45,662 nucleotides of DNA from Arenibacter latericius DSM 15913 (GCF_000424985.1 NZ_AUKX01000042.1:1-45662); one strand, 5' to 3'. Positions 30,997 to 40,474 are shown, numbered from the stretch's first letter. Numbers and translations: made by a program. Notes: generated by a model from the letters alone, not told the origin.

Positions 30997-33105
30997 ATGA
31001 TAGCAGAATCTGAAGTAAAAGAATGGTTAGTTGAGACCCTACCCTATGAAGTTATTTGGTTAGATGAAGAAGGCAACATTTTATACGCCAACCCTAAGTG
31101 TTACAGTAGATTAGGTTATAAAAAGCAGGAAATATTAAAGCTTTCCATCTTTGATATTAATACCACAGCCACCAAAGAAAGCTGGCAGGAGCATTGGAAC
31201 ACCGTAAAAAGCAACCATACTCACTATTTTAGGGCAACTCACAAGAATAAAGGAGGGAAATTTTATGAAGTTGAAGTATTTGCTCAATTTTTCTCAAATA
31301 ATAGAAAAAATATCATTTGCGCTATTGTAAATGATATTACCGACTCTAGTTTTTATAAAAATTTATTAGATAAGACAGAAACCATTGCCAATGTAGGGGG
31401 TTGGAAATTAAACATTCAAGATGGTAATTTAATAACTACTACAGAGGCTTTAAAGATATTTGACGCACAAGAATCGGAAGCCCTAGCCCCCGCTAATATT
31501 ATACATAGGTTTAAGGATAGTGAAAAAGCAAAAAGCCTTTTACTTGGCGTAATGAGAAAAGCCGCTGCGTATGATGAAGTACTAGAAACAAATGAGAGTC
31601 CTTCTAGATTTATTAGAGCAGTAGCTAGACCCGTTTTAAAAGGTGATAAGGTTTATAAAATACTTGGTATTTATCAAGACATAACGGAACAACAACGTAA
31701 AGAAAATGCACTTCAACTATTTAAGGCAGTTATAGATAATGCAGAAGATTTAATATATGTACTAAATAGAAAGGGGGAATTCTTTCATTATAGCGAATCG
31801 GTAGTAAAACAACTAGGCTATAGAAAAAAGGAACTCGACAATGCGACCATTTTTGATATCGATCCGTCGGTGAATGAAGATTGGTGGACATCACATTTTA
31901 AAGAAATAGTTGAAAAAGGCTCTTTGCGTTTTGAATGGTTGGTAGTTAGAAAAGACGGCACCAAATTTCCTGTTGATATCACGGCCAATCATCTACGTTT
32001 TAATAATGAAGATTATAATTGTGCCGTAATTAGAAATGTTACTGAGCGAAAAAAGCGTGATCTAAAATTGTATGAAGCATTAGAGGAAATTAAATCCTTG
32101 AAAGAACGTTTAGAAAGTGAAAACGAATATTTACAGGAAGAAATAAGTCAAAGAATAAATGCCAGTAATATTGTATGTAAGAGTGATAATTATGCAAAAG
32201 TCCTAGAACAAGTAAATCTAGTAGCACCAACTGATACTACCGTTCTTATTACCGGGGAATCTGGTACAGGAAAGGAGTTATTAGCAAGTGCAATACATAC
32301 CAATAGTTCGCGAAAGGATAGACCCTTGATAAAAGTGAATTGTGCTACTTTACCAAAAGAACTTATTGAGAGTGAGTTATTTGGACACAAAAAAGGAGCT
32401 TTTACCGGTTCTGTAACAGACAAGGTAGGGAAGTTTACTTTAGCAGACGGGGGGACCATTTTTCTAGATGAAATTGGTGAGATGCCTATTGACTTACAAT
32501 CTAAATTATTACGCGTTTTACAAGAAGGTGAGTTTGATGAATTAGGCGGTACTAAAACCATTAAAGTAGATGTGCGCGTTATTGCTGCCACCAATCGCAA
32601 GTTAGAAGACATGATAAAAGAAGGTACTTTTAGGGAAGACCTTTATTACAGGCTAAATGTATTTCCTATATACAATATCCCCCTCAGAGATCGGAAAGAG
32701 GATATTCCCCTACTTGCGAAATTCTTTTTAGAAAAATATTCAGCCAAAGCAGGGAAAGCGTTTAAACGGTTGTCCAAAAAAACAGTAGATGCACTAATGG
32801 CCTATAATTTCCCTGGTAATATTAGAGAATTAGAAAATTTAATTGAGCGTGCTGTGATCGTTGAAAGTGGCGCCACATTAAATACCGGAAGCTGGATGCC
32901 CACCGACTCCGGAACCACCGAAGATATAGAGTTGCTAACTTTTGAGGAGGCGCAAAGGCGACATATAATAACCGTTTTAAAACATACTAAGGGAAAGGTG
33001 AGTGGTAAAAATGGCGCTGCGGGTATTCTAGATATGAACGCAAAAACCCTATTTGCCAGAATAAACAAGCTTGGTATTAAAAAGGAGACCATTTTTAAGG
33101 ATTAG
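30997..33105 (+). CDS. Sigma-54-dependent activator with three PAS domains
   Basis: The 702-residue protein is a bacterial enhancer-binding protein. PAS domains lie at about 1-120 (PYEVIWLDEEGNILYAN), 125-235 and 240-350 (NAEDLIYVLNRKGEFFHY, ending AVIRNVTERK). A coiled coil (350-385) leads to the AAA+ domain with Walker A GESGTGKE (about 418), KGAFTGS for contact with sigma-54 (about 466) and DEIGEMP (about 490). The C-terminus (about 655-700) is a Fis-type HTH. No membrane segment and no receiver domain are seen, so a cytosolic signal (redox, small ligand) is likely to be sensed by PAS. It is divergent from the pirin operon, the probable target. Confidence 0.93.
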   Translation: MIAESEVKEWLVETLPYEVIWLDEEGNILYANPKCYSRLGYKKQEILKLSIFDINTTATKESWQEHWNTVKSNHTHYFRATHKNKGGKFYEVEVFAQFFSNNRKNIICAIVNDITDSSFYKNLLDKTETIANVGGWKLNIQDGNLITTTEALKIFDAQESEALAPANIIHRFKDSEKAKSLLLGVMRKAAAYDEVLETNESPSRFIRAVARPVLKGDKVYKILGIYQDITEQQRKENALQLFKAVIDNAEDLIYVLNRKGEFFHYSESVVKQLGYRKKELDNATIFDIDPSVNEDWWTSHFKEIVEKGSLRFEWLVVRKDGTKFPVDITANHLRFNNEDYNCAVIRNVTERKKRDLKLYEALEEIKSLKERLESENEYLQEEISQRINASNIVCKSDNYAKVLEQVNLVAPTDTTVLITGESGTGKELLASAIHTNSSRKDRPLIKVNCATLPKELIESELFGHKKGAFTGSVTDKVGKFTLADGGTIFLDEIGEMPIDLQSKLLRVLQEGEFDELGGTKTIKVDVRVIAATNRKLEDMIKEGTFREDLYYRLNVFPIYNIPLRDRKEDIPLLAKFFLEKYSAKAGKAFKRLSKKTVDALMAYNFPGNIRELENLIERAVIVESGATLNTGSWMPTDSGTTEDIELLTFEEAQRRHIITVLKHTKGKVSGKNGAAGILDMNAKTLFARINKLGIKKETIFKD

Positions 33106-33177
33106 AAATTAATAGTTAACACCTTTCTTTAATGTGAAAATTTACTTTACTCAGAAAAATAAAATATATTGCATGCT

Positions 33178-33636
33178 ATGGGAATATTCGATTTTAGAGA
33201 TCTGAGCAAAAGAAAAAAAAAGGAAGAACCGATTGTTGTTGAGTGTGATGCTAATTCAATACGAATTAATAACTCCAACATACAATTCCCTACCAACTAC
33301 TCTACGCTAGAAGCCATATTAGGCAAACCGAATAGGATTGAATCCGTAAGAAACTCCAAAAATAAAGTGTATTTATGGGATAATCATGGTATCTACTGCT
33401 CCACTGCTACCCCAGATAATATGTTGATGCTATTACTAGTGGAAGATAATAGGTATGGTCTTGGGCATCAACCCAAAATCAATTTTAAAGGAACGGTAAT
33501 TATCGATGGGCAACCTATTATAGATTCCATTCAGAATGTTAGTAGCGACAGACCTTATATGATTCGTTCTGTAATAAAAGATCAAAATCAGGTTGCGATA
33601 GCCTTGGGCTGGAATCCCGACTATAAGAAATCATAA
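33178..33636 (+). CDS. Hypothetical protein, small charged start
   Basis: The 152-residue protein begins MGIFDFRDLSKRKKKEE; the ATG at 33178 is preferred over an in-frame TTG at 33169. A single domain follows: IQFPTNYSTLEAILGKPNRI, VYLWDNHGIYCSTA, then strands to SIQNVSSDRPYMIRSVIKD. Some flavobacterial proteins have this LEAILGKP...YLWDNHGI pattern and are annotated as uncharacterised; I do not know a function. It has no signal peptide. It follows the activator gene at 73 bp and may be co-transcribed or independent. Confidence 0.65.
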   Translation: MGIFDFRDLSKRKKKEEPIVVECDANSIRINNSNIQFPTNYSTLEAILGKPNRIESVRNSKNKVYLWDNHGIYCSTATPDNMLMLLLVEDNRYGLGHQPKINFKGTVIIDGQPIIDSIQNVSSDRPYMIRSVIKDQNQVAIALGWNPDYKKS

Positions 33637-33895
33637 TTCTGTGAGAAAAAGGTGGGCTAATAAGTGAACTACCGTAGAGCATACCCAGATAAAATGTACA
33701 CCATTACAAAACAAGAAGTTGGGATACTAATCTACTTATTTCAGGGAAACAATCTGCAAAATTGAAGATAATAGCCTCTAAACCTGCGAATAGCATACAG
33801 ATTCTTGGCCTATTTTAAATTTATTTGAAATTTTAACACAATTAATTACACTTTTGAGTATATAAGTGAATTATTTTTTGTATATTTAAATAATC

Positions 33896-33978
33896 GTGTT
33901 TCGGGGTGCTGTTGAACATTTGATGGCTGAGATAATACCCGTTGAACTTATCAGGTAATGCTGACTTGGGGAAAACAT
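33896..33978 (+). promoter_or_regulatory. TPP riboswitch, orphan
   Basis: TCGGGGTGCTGTTGAACATT starts it, then GGCTGAGATAATACCC, GTTGAACTTATCAGGTAATG and CTGACTTGGGGAAAAC. These are the THI-box blocks GGGGTG, CTGAGA-ATACCC, TAATG and GGGGA. P1 can close with TGTTT and AAACA. The P4 part is weak (ACTTAT for ACCTGAT), so ligand binding may be impaired. A terminator follows at 33985. Confidence 0.82.
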
Positions 33979-33984
33979 GATCGC

Positions 33985-34033
33985 AAAGGGAACTAGGAAC
34001 GATTTAAATTGTTTTTGTTCCCTTTGTTTTTTT
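33985..34033 (+). terminator. Terminator behind orphan riboswitch
   Basis: AAAGGGAAC and GTTCCCTTT pair, followed by G and eight T or so. The loop is about 22 nt. It is the usual expression platform of a TPP riboswitch, but there is nothing on this strand left to control before moaC comes in from the opposite side. Confidence 0.8.
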
Positions 34034-34217
34034 ACTGTCTTTTAGGACTATCTGTAAAGGATCATGTTATAGATTGTAAAACATCTGTAAGCAACTCTTC
34101 CTGTAATGATAGCAGCCCAGATGCTAGAAAAGTGAAAAACCCGAAGATCAAAAGACCTCCTTTGCTTCTATCTCCTTAAGTTACAATCTAAATCAAGGAC
34201 TTTCCTCTTATAACTTC

Positions 34218-35138
34218 CTATTTTGTTTTATCGTGCCTCGCGCCCTTCAAAATTCTAAAAACATGTAACACCGACGGGAATATTGCATCCATAGATTCGC
34301 GTGCCCCGTTAGTAGATCCCGGTAAGGCAAGGACCAAGGTGTTTTTTATAGTTCCAGCAATACTTCTAGACAACATGGCATACGGCATACGATCTTGACC
34401 ATATTTTCTAATCGCTTCTTCTATTCCTGGAATCCTACGGTCTAAGAGAGGTTCTAAAGCTTCCGGTGTTACATCACGCCTAGACAGTCCTGTTCCCCCT
34501 GTATAAATGATTAAATCGGCTCCATTAGATTGGTAGTGCTTTGCTTTCTCCTCAATAATTTGGACCTCATCAGGAATAATAATATAATCCTGAATTCCCA
34601 CCTCACATGCTTCTAGTTTATTCAAGATTGCTTTACCGGCACTGTCTTCTTTTTTACCTTCGTAAACGGAATCGGAACAGACAATAACCACCGCATTTAC
34701 ATCACGCTTAAACTTGTCCTTAAAACTAGACTTACCTCCTGTTTTCTTTAATAGTTTAATATGATGAATCTCTATCCCTTTATCTATAGGCTTCAGCATA
34801 TCGTACATATTTAGCGTAACTATACTTGCTCCATGCATGGCCTCTACCTCTACTCCAGTTTTATAGATTGCTTTTATCGTTACGGTAACCTTAATCTCCA
34901 AACCATTAATCTCATAGTCGACCCCAGTATATTCGATAGGCAAAGGATGACAATCTGGAAGGAGATCTGGTGTTTTTTTCACCCCTAAAAGTCCGGCAGC
35001 CTTACTCATAGCAAACACATCGCCCTTAGGTACTGTTTTATTATTAATTGCTTCTATTGTTTCTTTCTTACTAACTTTTACGATTGCCTGGGCAATTGCT
35101 GTTCTAAGCGTATTGTTTTTATGTGTAATATCTACCAT
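34218..35138 (-). CDS. moaCB: Bifunctional MoaC-MoaB molybdopterin protein
   Basis: The N-terminal half (1-145) is MoaC, cyclic pyranopterin monophosphate synthase: MVDITHKNNTLRTAIA, KGDVFAMSKAAGLLGVKKT, LPDCHPLPI, VEVEAMHGASIVTLNMYDM with the catalytic KK in LLKKTGGKS. The second half (155-306) is MoaB/MogA: VIVCSDSVYEGKKEDSAG, IIYTGGTGLSRRDVTPEAL, LVLALPGSTNGARESMDAI. The fusion is known in Bacteroidota. It joins an early and a late step (cPMP formation, MPT adenylylation) of cofactor synthesis that NapA needs. It runs away from the moeA group with 175 bp between. Confidence 0.93.
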   Translation of the reverse strand: MVDITHKNNTLRTAIAQAIVKVSKKETIEAINNKTVPKGDVFAMSKAAGLLGVKKTPDLLPDCHPLPIEYTGVDYEINGLEIKVTVTIKAIYKTGVEVEAMHGASIVTLNMYDMLKPIDKGIEIHHIKLLKKTGGKSSFKDKFKRDVNAVVIVCSDSVYEGKKEDSAGKAILNKLEACEVGIQDYIIIPDEVQIIEEKAKHYQSNGADLIIYTGGTGLSRRDVTPEALEPLLDRRIPGIEEAIRKYGQDRMPYAMLSRSIAGTIKNTLVLALPGSTNGARESMDAIFPSVLHVFRILKGARHDKTK

Positions 35139-35313
35139 AATTACTATAACCTTTTTCTTTAATTTGATTTTGTGCTTCTACAAAATTGTTTTACTACTGC
35201 TTGTGCCTTAAAATTTTAGATATTCGGCATTCCAACGTTTTTTACCAAATCGCCCCTCCTATTCAAAACCTTGAGATCTGCGACAGTATCTCAAGCTGTG
35301 ATTGATGCCTTTA

Positions 35314-36060
35314 TCATTGTATAAAAATCAATTTTACGGATGCAGCAATCAATACCACAGTAAGCATATACCTCACATTCTTATTACTCATTTTTTTACT
35401 ACCATAATAACTCCCTAGAAATCCGCCTATTACCGCTAGGGCAACCATTAAAATCGACTGCTTATTTAATACTATGCCGTTAGTAAACTGACCTGCTAAA
35501 CCTGCAGCAGAATTAACCCATATAAAGAGGGCAGATACCGCAGCAGCTTCTTTCATTTTTCCCCAATGCAACAATAAAATTACCGGACTTAATATAATGC
35601 CGCCTCCAATGCCAATAAGGCCCGAAAAGAAACCTATTACACCTCCTACCAGCAAACCTTGCCATAGCTTTACCTCTCTTATAACCTCATTTTCCTTACC
35701 AAAAACGTTTAACATCTTTAATATTGCAAAAATCAGCAATATCCCTAAGATAATTTTATAAAGACTGGCATCCACAGTGATAAGTCCGCCTAAATAAGCC
35801 ATTGGAATAGAAGAAATTGCGAAATACAGGAAGAGTTTTTTATTAAAATACCCTTCCTTATAATAGAAGAAAAAAGAGGTGCCTGCTACAAATAAATTTA
35901 AAAGTAAGGCCGTAGGTTTCATGGTTTCTGGAGCCATAGAAAACAAGGACATTAATGCCAAATATCCACTTGCGCCTCCGTGACCAACCCCAGCATATAA
36001 AAACGCAATCACTGGAAGTATACCTAGAAATATTAAAAAGTTGAGATCATCAATCATCAT
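35314..36060 (-). CDS. TauE/SafE (DUF81) membrane transporter
   Basis: The 248-residue protein has about eight membrane helices and the family marks GVGHGGASGYLALM near the start and GLIGIGGGIILSPVILLL in the repeat half. Known relatives export sulfite or sulfoacetate, or take up sulfur compounds. Here it overlaps the ModE-like gene by four bases inside a molybdenum cofactor group, so a role for oxyanions such as molybdate or sulfate/sulfite is plausible but not shown. No modABC genes were seen in this window. Confidence 0.85.
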   Translation of the reverse strand: MMIDDLNFLIFLGILPVIAFLYAGVGHGGASGYLALMSLFSMAPETMKPTALLLNLFVAGTSFFFYYKEGYFNKKLFLYFAISSIPMAYLGGLITVDASLYKIILGILLIFAILKMLNVFGKENEVIREVKLWQGLLVGGVIGFFSGLIGIGGGIILSPVILLLHWGKMKEAAAVSALFIWVNSAAGLAGQFTNGIVLNKQSILMVALAVIGGFLGSYYGSKKMSNKNVRYMLTVVLIAASVKLIFIQ

Positions 36061-36398
36061 ATACTATCCAATGCTTTTAGTTGTTGGTCTAGGAAGGCCC
36101 AACAATTCTTATTAATATTTTCAAATGCTTCCATAAGCTTTTTTCCATACGGGGTAATTTTGGTTCCCCCTCCTTTTGCACCGCCCACGGTTTTTACAAC
36201 CACCTTCTTTGTTGCAGATTTGTTTACTGCATCTACCAAGGTCCAAGCTTTTTTGTACGACATCCCAAGCGACTTAGCAGCTTTGGATAAAGAGCCTTCT
36301 TCATCAATCGCTTTTAATAACTTCACTCTGCCTTCCCCCAAAAAAACATTATCTCCCGCTTCAATCCAAATTCTGCTTTTAATTTTATACTTACTCAT
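36057..36398 (-). CDS. ModE-like winged-helix regulator, DNA-binding part only
   Basis: The 113-residue protein is the N-terminal winged helix of ModE: GRVKLLKAIDEEGSLSKAAK then SLGMSYKKAWTLVDAVN, KTVGGAKGGGTKITPYGKKL. The C-terminal molybdate-binding TOBE/Mop domains of E. coli ModE are missing. This short type is common and may sense Mo through another protein or not at all. It lies between moeA and the TauE-like gene and could regulate moeA, moaCB or napA. A link is inferred from place. Confidence 0.85.
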   Translation of the reverse strand: MSKYKIKSRIWIEAGDNVFLGEGRVKLLKAIDEEGSLSKAAKSLGMSYKKAWTLVDAVNKSATKKVVVKTVGGAKGGGTKITPYGKKLMEAFENINKNCWAFLDQQLKALDSI

Positions 36399-36408
36399 AT
36401 CTCATAAA

Positions 36409-37590
36409 TTATTTAGCAGGTAATAATATTGTTTCTACACCTTCTCCTTTTTTTATTTCAGTTACCTCCTCTGGAATGTATACCAAGGCATTTGCATCCC
36501 CAAAAGCGCTTAACATAGCAGAACTTTGTCCGCCCAGAATATGAACATGACTTCCGTTTACTTGTGCTTTTAAAAATTGTGGCCGATTACCCCGAAGAAA
36601 ATAATCCGCAGATAACGGCATGATAATACGCGTAAGTTGCGTTTTACATGCGCCTTCAGTCTTCTTTAGTAGCGGATACACATAAATATAAAAACAACTT
36701 AGTGCGGCTGCGGGATTCCCTGGTAATGCAAAAAGGGACACTCCGCCTTTTTTTCCAAAAAACAAGGGTTTACCAGGTTTTTGATTTACCTTATAAAAAA
36801 TTTCTTCTACTCCTATTGCATTTAATGCTTTGCCTACAAAATCGTACTCCCCAACTGAAATACCTCCTGTTGCCAGAACAACATCGCTATTGTTTATGGC
36901 TTTTTGCAGGACTTCTTTTGTCTGCTTATAATCATCCTCCACTTTAATCAGTTTAGCATCCTTATACCCTAATTCACTTAGTACTGAGGATAGCATGACA
37001 CCGTTAGATTCATATATTTCACCGAAGGAAAGTTTCCTTCCTGGAGTTATAAGCTCGTTTCCTGTAACAATAATAGAAATGGTAGGCTTCTTATAAACCG
37101 TAATAGTAGTAATCCCTAAACTTGCTAAAAATCCAATTCGTGCACTATTAATTTTAGTTCCCTTAGGTAAAGCGATTGCTCCAACTCTTATTTGTTCTCC
37201 CTTAGGTCTTATATTCTGATTAATATTTAATGGCTCATCCACTACGATCCTATCTCCACTTACCCTTACTTTCTCCTGCATTACTACCGTATTAGCCGTA
37301 TCTGGAACTGGCGCTCCAGTAAATATCCTTACCCCCTCACCCGCTTTTAAAACAGGATTTGCAGCATCACCCGCCTTTACTTCACCCAGAACTTTATAAG
37401 AATTAGATTTTCCCATATACAGCGCATAACCATCCATAGCCGACTGTCTAAAGGGAGGCATATCTATTTCTGAAATTACATCCTTGGCCAACACAAAATC
37501 TAAGGCCTCATTAAGAGCTACCTCTTCCGTTTTTACTGCTAAAGAGGCATGCTGTAAAACAAGATTTAGTGCTGATTTAACGTTTATCAT
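36409..37590 (-). CDS. moeA: Molybdopterin molybdenumtransferase
   Basis: MoeA puts molybdenum into molybdopterin. The 393 residues show FRQSAMDGYALYMG, AGEGVRIFTGAPVPDTANTV, PKGTKINSARIGFLASLGI, ISIIVTGNELITPGR and VLATGGISVGEYDFVG, plus LPGNPAAALSCFYIYVYPLL. The C-terminal domain (IIMPLSADYFLRGNRPQFLK) is present. Length is normal. First gene of moeA-modE-tauE, divergent from napD-napA with a 310-bp promoter region. Confidence 0.95.
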   Translation of the reverse strand: MINVKSALNLVLQHASLAVKTEEVALNEALDFVLAKDVISEIDMPPFRQSAMDGYALYMGKSNSYKVLGEVKAGDAANPVLKAGEGVRIFTGAPVPDTANTVVMQEKVRVSGDRIVVDEPLNINQNIRPKGEQIRVGAIALPKGTKINSARIGFLASLGITTITVYKKPTISIIVTGNELITPGRKLSFGEIYESNGVMLSSVLSELGYKDAKLIKVEDDYKQTKEVLQKAINNSDVVLATGGISVGEYDFVGKALNAIGVEEIFYKVNQKPGKPLFFGKKGGVSLFALPGNPAAALSCFYIYVYPLLKKTEGACKTQLTRIIMPLSADYFLRGNRPQFLKAQVNGSHVHILGGQSSAMLSAFGDANALVYIPEEVTEIKKGEGVETILLPAK

Positions 37591-37900
37591 AATTTTATAT
37601 CAAGTTTAGATATCAACATACTATAGATTTAAAAAGAATTTTTATAAAATTTTGAGGAAATCACAAATAATTAAAATTTCACAAAACAACCACATCCATC
37701 TGATTATCAATACGAAGCAGATTAAAACTCACTAAAATCCGTTATTTCCGAATAAATATAGCGCTTATCATAATATCAAAACCTGAGATTTATCATTCTT
37801 TTTTATGAGTAATATTTCGTAATTTGAAACTGTTAATCTTATGTTAACTGTTTTATTAATATTGTATAGACCAACCAATTGACATTAAAACTGACCAGAA
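37591..37900. promoter_or_regulatory. Divergent moeA/nap promoter region
   Basis: This 310-bp AT-rich region holds promoters for both operons. A dyad GTTAATCTTATGTTAAC (37832-37848) lies 52 bp before napD: GTTAA and TTAAC half-sites with a spacer, a plausible regulator site. No FNR- or NarL-type box was recognised with confidence. Confidence 0.5.
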
Positions 37901-38137
37901 ATGCCAATAAAAAGTTATCTCGCCCATCCTGTCCCAGGGAAAAAAGAAGAATTAATGGAAGCATTAATCCGTCTTGGGCAATGTGAAGTTATTCCTGCTA
38001 AGAATCAAGATGTGTTAGCGTTAGTAACAGATACTCCAGATGAACTATCTGAAGAACTTCTAAAAGAGAAAATTGAAGCTTTAGAAAGTCTAAAACTATT
38101 GTCTTTAGTCTCTGGTTTCAACGTATCCCAAAATTAA
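37901..38137 (+). CDS. napD: NapD-like chaperone
   Basis: The 78-residue protein has the NapD ferredoxin-like layout: PIKSYLAHPVPGKKEELMEA, then LIRLGQCEVIPAKNQDVLAL, and SLKLLSLVSGF at the end. NapD binds the Tat signal of NapA and aids cofactor loading. Sequence agreement is modest, but the position just before napA supports it. The start ATG at 37901 is clear. napA starts seven bases after the stop. Confidence 0.75.
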   Translation: MPIKSYLAHPVPGKKEELMEALIRLGQCEVIPAKNQDVLALVTDTPDELSEELLKEKIEALESLKLLSLVSGFNVSQN

Positions 38138-38144
38138 TTTGATT

Positions 38145-40472
38145 ATGAAAAAGTCTCCAATTGATAGAAGGAATTTTATCAAAAAAATGGCCATGCTATC
38201 CGCCATGACTGCTGCTGCCTCCATGTTTCCGGGTATTATATTTGCTAGTGAGCAGGAAAAAGGAATACCAAAAGACGCAAACCTAGATTGGAAAAAAGGA
38301 CCTTGCCGTTTCTGTGGCGTTGGCTGTGGCATCTTGGTAGGTGTTGAAAACGGAAAACCAATTGCGGTTAAAGGCGACCCTAATAGTAAGGTTAACAAAG
38401 GATTATTGTGTGTTAAAGGATATCACCAAACGATGTGTATCCAATCTAAAGACCGGTTAGAACATGCTTTGGTAAAGAAAAATGGGCGCTATGTAAAGAC
38501 CCCTCTTAATGAAGCATTGGATATTGTAGCCAATAAAATGAAGGAGACCATTGCAGCTCATGGAAAGGATTCGGTAGCCATGTACACCTCCGGACAATCT
38601 ACTATCCCAGAAGGGTATATAGCATCAAAACTGATGAAAGGGGCTATTGGGACCAATAACCTAGATTGTAACGCTCGTTTATGTATGGCAAGTGCCGTTA
38701 CAGGGTTCATGACCTCATTTGGTGCCGATGAGCCCATGGGTTGTTATGAAGATATAGATTACGCGGATTACTTTGTAACCTGGGGAAACAATATGGCAGA
38801 AATGCATCCGGTACTATTTTCTAGAATGCTGGAGCAAAAAACCAAACGCGGTGCTAAAATAATCGACTTTGCTACCAGAACCACTCGCTCTAGTACAGCT
38901 TCGGACAGGTCTATATTATTTGAACCGCAAACCGACCTTGCCGTTGCGAATGCTATATGTTATGAAATTATAAAGAACGGATGGGTAAATAAATCCTTCG
39001 TTGAAAAACATTGTACTTTTAGTAAAGGCCTCACCAATATGGGGTATGGACTAGAAGATCACTATGAATTTACCGATAAGCCAGAACAAATAGATTTTGA
39101 AGCGTATAAAGAATTTTTAAAAGATTATAGTCCGGAAAAAGTATCAAAATATTCTAAAGTGTCTGTTAAAGACATTAAATACTTAGCCCGAATTTTTGGA
39201 GACCCTAATAAAAAAGTGGTTTCTTATTGGTGTATGGGGATGAACCAACATACTAGAGGGACTTGGATAAATAATCTTGTTTATAACATTCATTTACTTA
39301 CAGGTAAAATATCACAACCAGGAAACGGACCGTTTTCTTTAACCGGACAACCTTCTGCTTGTGGTACCGCTAGAGAGGTGGGAACCTTTACTCATAAGCT
39401 TCCAAAAGGGGTGGTAACCAACGAAGAAAATAGAAGGTTGGCAGCAAAAATTTGGAAGGTTCCTTATGAACGTATTCCTTCTAAACCCACTTACCACGCA
39501 ACAGAAATGTTTAGAGCGGTAGATCGGGGCGATATTAAATTTATATGGACACAAGCCACTAATCCCCTAGTATCCTTACCTAAAACGGGGCGCTATAGAC
39601 CAGGAATGCAAAAAGACTCCTGCTTTGTAGTGGTTTCTGATGTTTTTCCAACCCCCACATCGGATGTAGCGGATGTAATATTGCCAGCTTCTTGGCATAT
39701 AGAGAAAGGCGGACTCTATGGGAACTCCGAACGTAGAACACAGTATTGGGAAAAAATGGTTGAAGGTCCGGGAGAAACCACAGCAGATGCTTGGATGTTC
39801 ATTGAAGTGGCAAAACGAATGGGGTATGGCGATTTATTTCCATATAGTAAGGAAAATCATGTTGAAGAAATTTATAATGAGTATATCCAATTCCATGAAG
39901 GTAATAAACACGGCATGGCGCCATTAGAAGTTCTAAAAAAAGAATCTGGCGTTATTTGGCCTTATGTAGATGGGAAATCTACACAATGGCGCTATAACGC
40001 CAAATATGATCCTGCCTGCTCTAACGGTGAAGATTTTCATTTTTATGGAAAACCAGATGGGAAAGCAGTGATATGGCAACGTCCCTTTGAGGATGCGCCC
40101 GAAAAACCAGATGAGGAATACCCATTCTGGTTAAATACAGGTCGCGTTATAGAACACTGGCACACTGGATCTATGACTAGAAGAATTCCCGTATTGCACC
40201 AAGCTATGCCACATGCCTATGCTGAATTCCACCCTGAAGATGCAAAAGCCTTAGGAATTAGAAATGGGGAGAAAATAAAAATTGTTTCTAGAAGAGGATC
40301 CTGTACGCTTCCTGCCTCTATAAACGAACGAGGCCTACCTACTAAAGGTCAGGTTTTTGTTCCCTTTTTTGATGAAAATATGCTTATCAACGATGTTACA
40401 TTGGATGCTTTTTGCCCTATATCCAAAGAACCCGACTATAAAAAATGCGCCGTTAAAGTTGTAAAAGCATAG
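38145..40472 (+). CDS. napA: Periplasmic nitrate reductase catalytic subunit
   Basis: NapA reduces nitrate to nitrite in the periplasm using Mo-bis-MGD and one [4Fe-4S] cluster. The ATG at 38145 begins a Tat signal (DRRNFIKKMAMLSAMTAA). The cluster site is CRFCGVGCGILVG with GLLCVKGY, and the Mo ligand is Cys in NARLCMASAVTGFM, followed by DEPMGCYEDIDYAD as in NapA. NMAEMHPVLFSR and the late MopB part (HTGSMTRRIPVLHQAMP) also fit NapA and speak against FdhA or NarB. Length is 775 residues, typical. It sits in an operon with cytochromes, an Fe-S protein and NrfD, and next to cofactor genes. Confidence 0.9.
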   Translation: MKKSPIDRRNFIKKMAMLSAMTAAASMFPGIIFASEQEKGIPKDANLDWKKGPCRFCGVGCGILVGVENGKPIAVKGDPNSKVNKGLLCVKGYHQTMCIQSKDRLEHALVKKNGRYVKTPLNEALDIVANKMKETIAAHGKDSVAMYTSGQSTIPEGYIASKLMKGAIGTNNLDCNARLCMASAVTGFMTSFGADEPMGCYEDIDYADYFVTWGNNMAEMHPVLFSRMLEQKTKRGAKIIDFATRTTRSSTASDRSILFEPQTDLAVANAICYEIIKNGWVNKSFVEKHCTFSKGLTNMGYGLEDHYEFTDKPEQIDFEAYKEFLKDYSPEKVSKYSKVSVKDIKYLARIFGDPNKKVVSYWCMGMNQHTRGTWINNLVYNIHLLTGKISQPGNGPFSLTGQPSACGTAREVGTFTHKLPKGVVTNEENRRLAAKIWKVPYERIPSKPTYHATEMFRAVDRGDIKFIWTQATNPLVSLPKTGRYRPGMQKDSCFVVVSDVFPTPTSDVADVILPASWHIEKGGLYGNSERRTQYWEKMVEGPGETTADAWMFIEVAKRMGYGDLFPYSKENHVEEIYNEYIQFHEGNKHGMAPLEVLKKESGVIWPYVDGKSTQWRYNAKYDPACSNGEDFHFYGKPDGKAVIWQRPFEDAPEKPDEEYPFWLNTGRVIEHWHTGSMTRRIPVLHQAMPHAYAEFHPEDAKALGIRNGEKIKIVSRRGSCTLPASINERGLPTKGQVFVPFFDENMLINDVTLDAFCPISKEPDYKKCAVKVVKA

Positions 40473-40474
40473 AT

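Larger units (their letters stand above)
33637..34217. other. Gap with orphan TPP riboswitch
   Basis: The 581-bp gap contains a TPP riboswitch and terminator (33896-34033) but no plus-strand gene. A short minus frame at about 34068-34170 encodes a hydrophobic piece (LLIFGFFTFLASGLL) without a clear start. Confidence 0.5.

Noticed and set aside
34068-34170. Short hydrophobic minus frame downstream of moaCB
   Set aside because: No convincing start codon; could be a remnant but cannot be supported.
38145-40472. Formate dehydrogenase or assimilatory nitrate reductase instead of NapA
   Set aside because: The Mo-ligand region NARLCMASAV...DEPMGCY and the Tat signal plus NapD and NapB-like neighbours fit NapA better.
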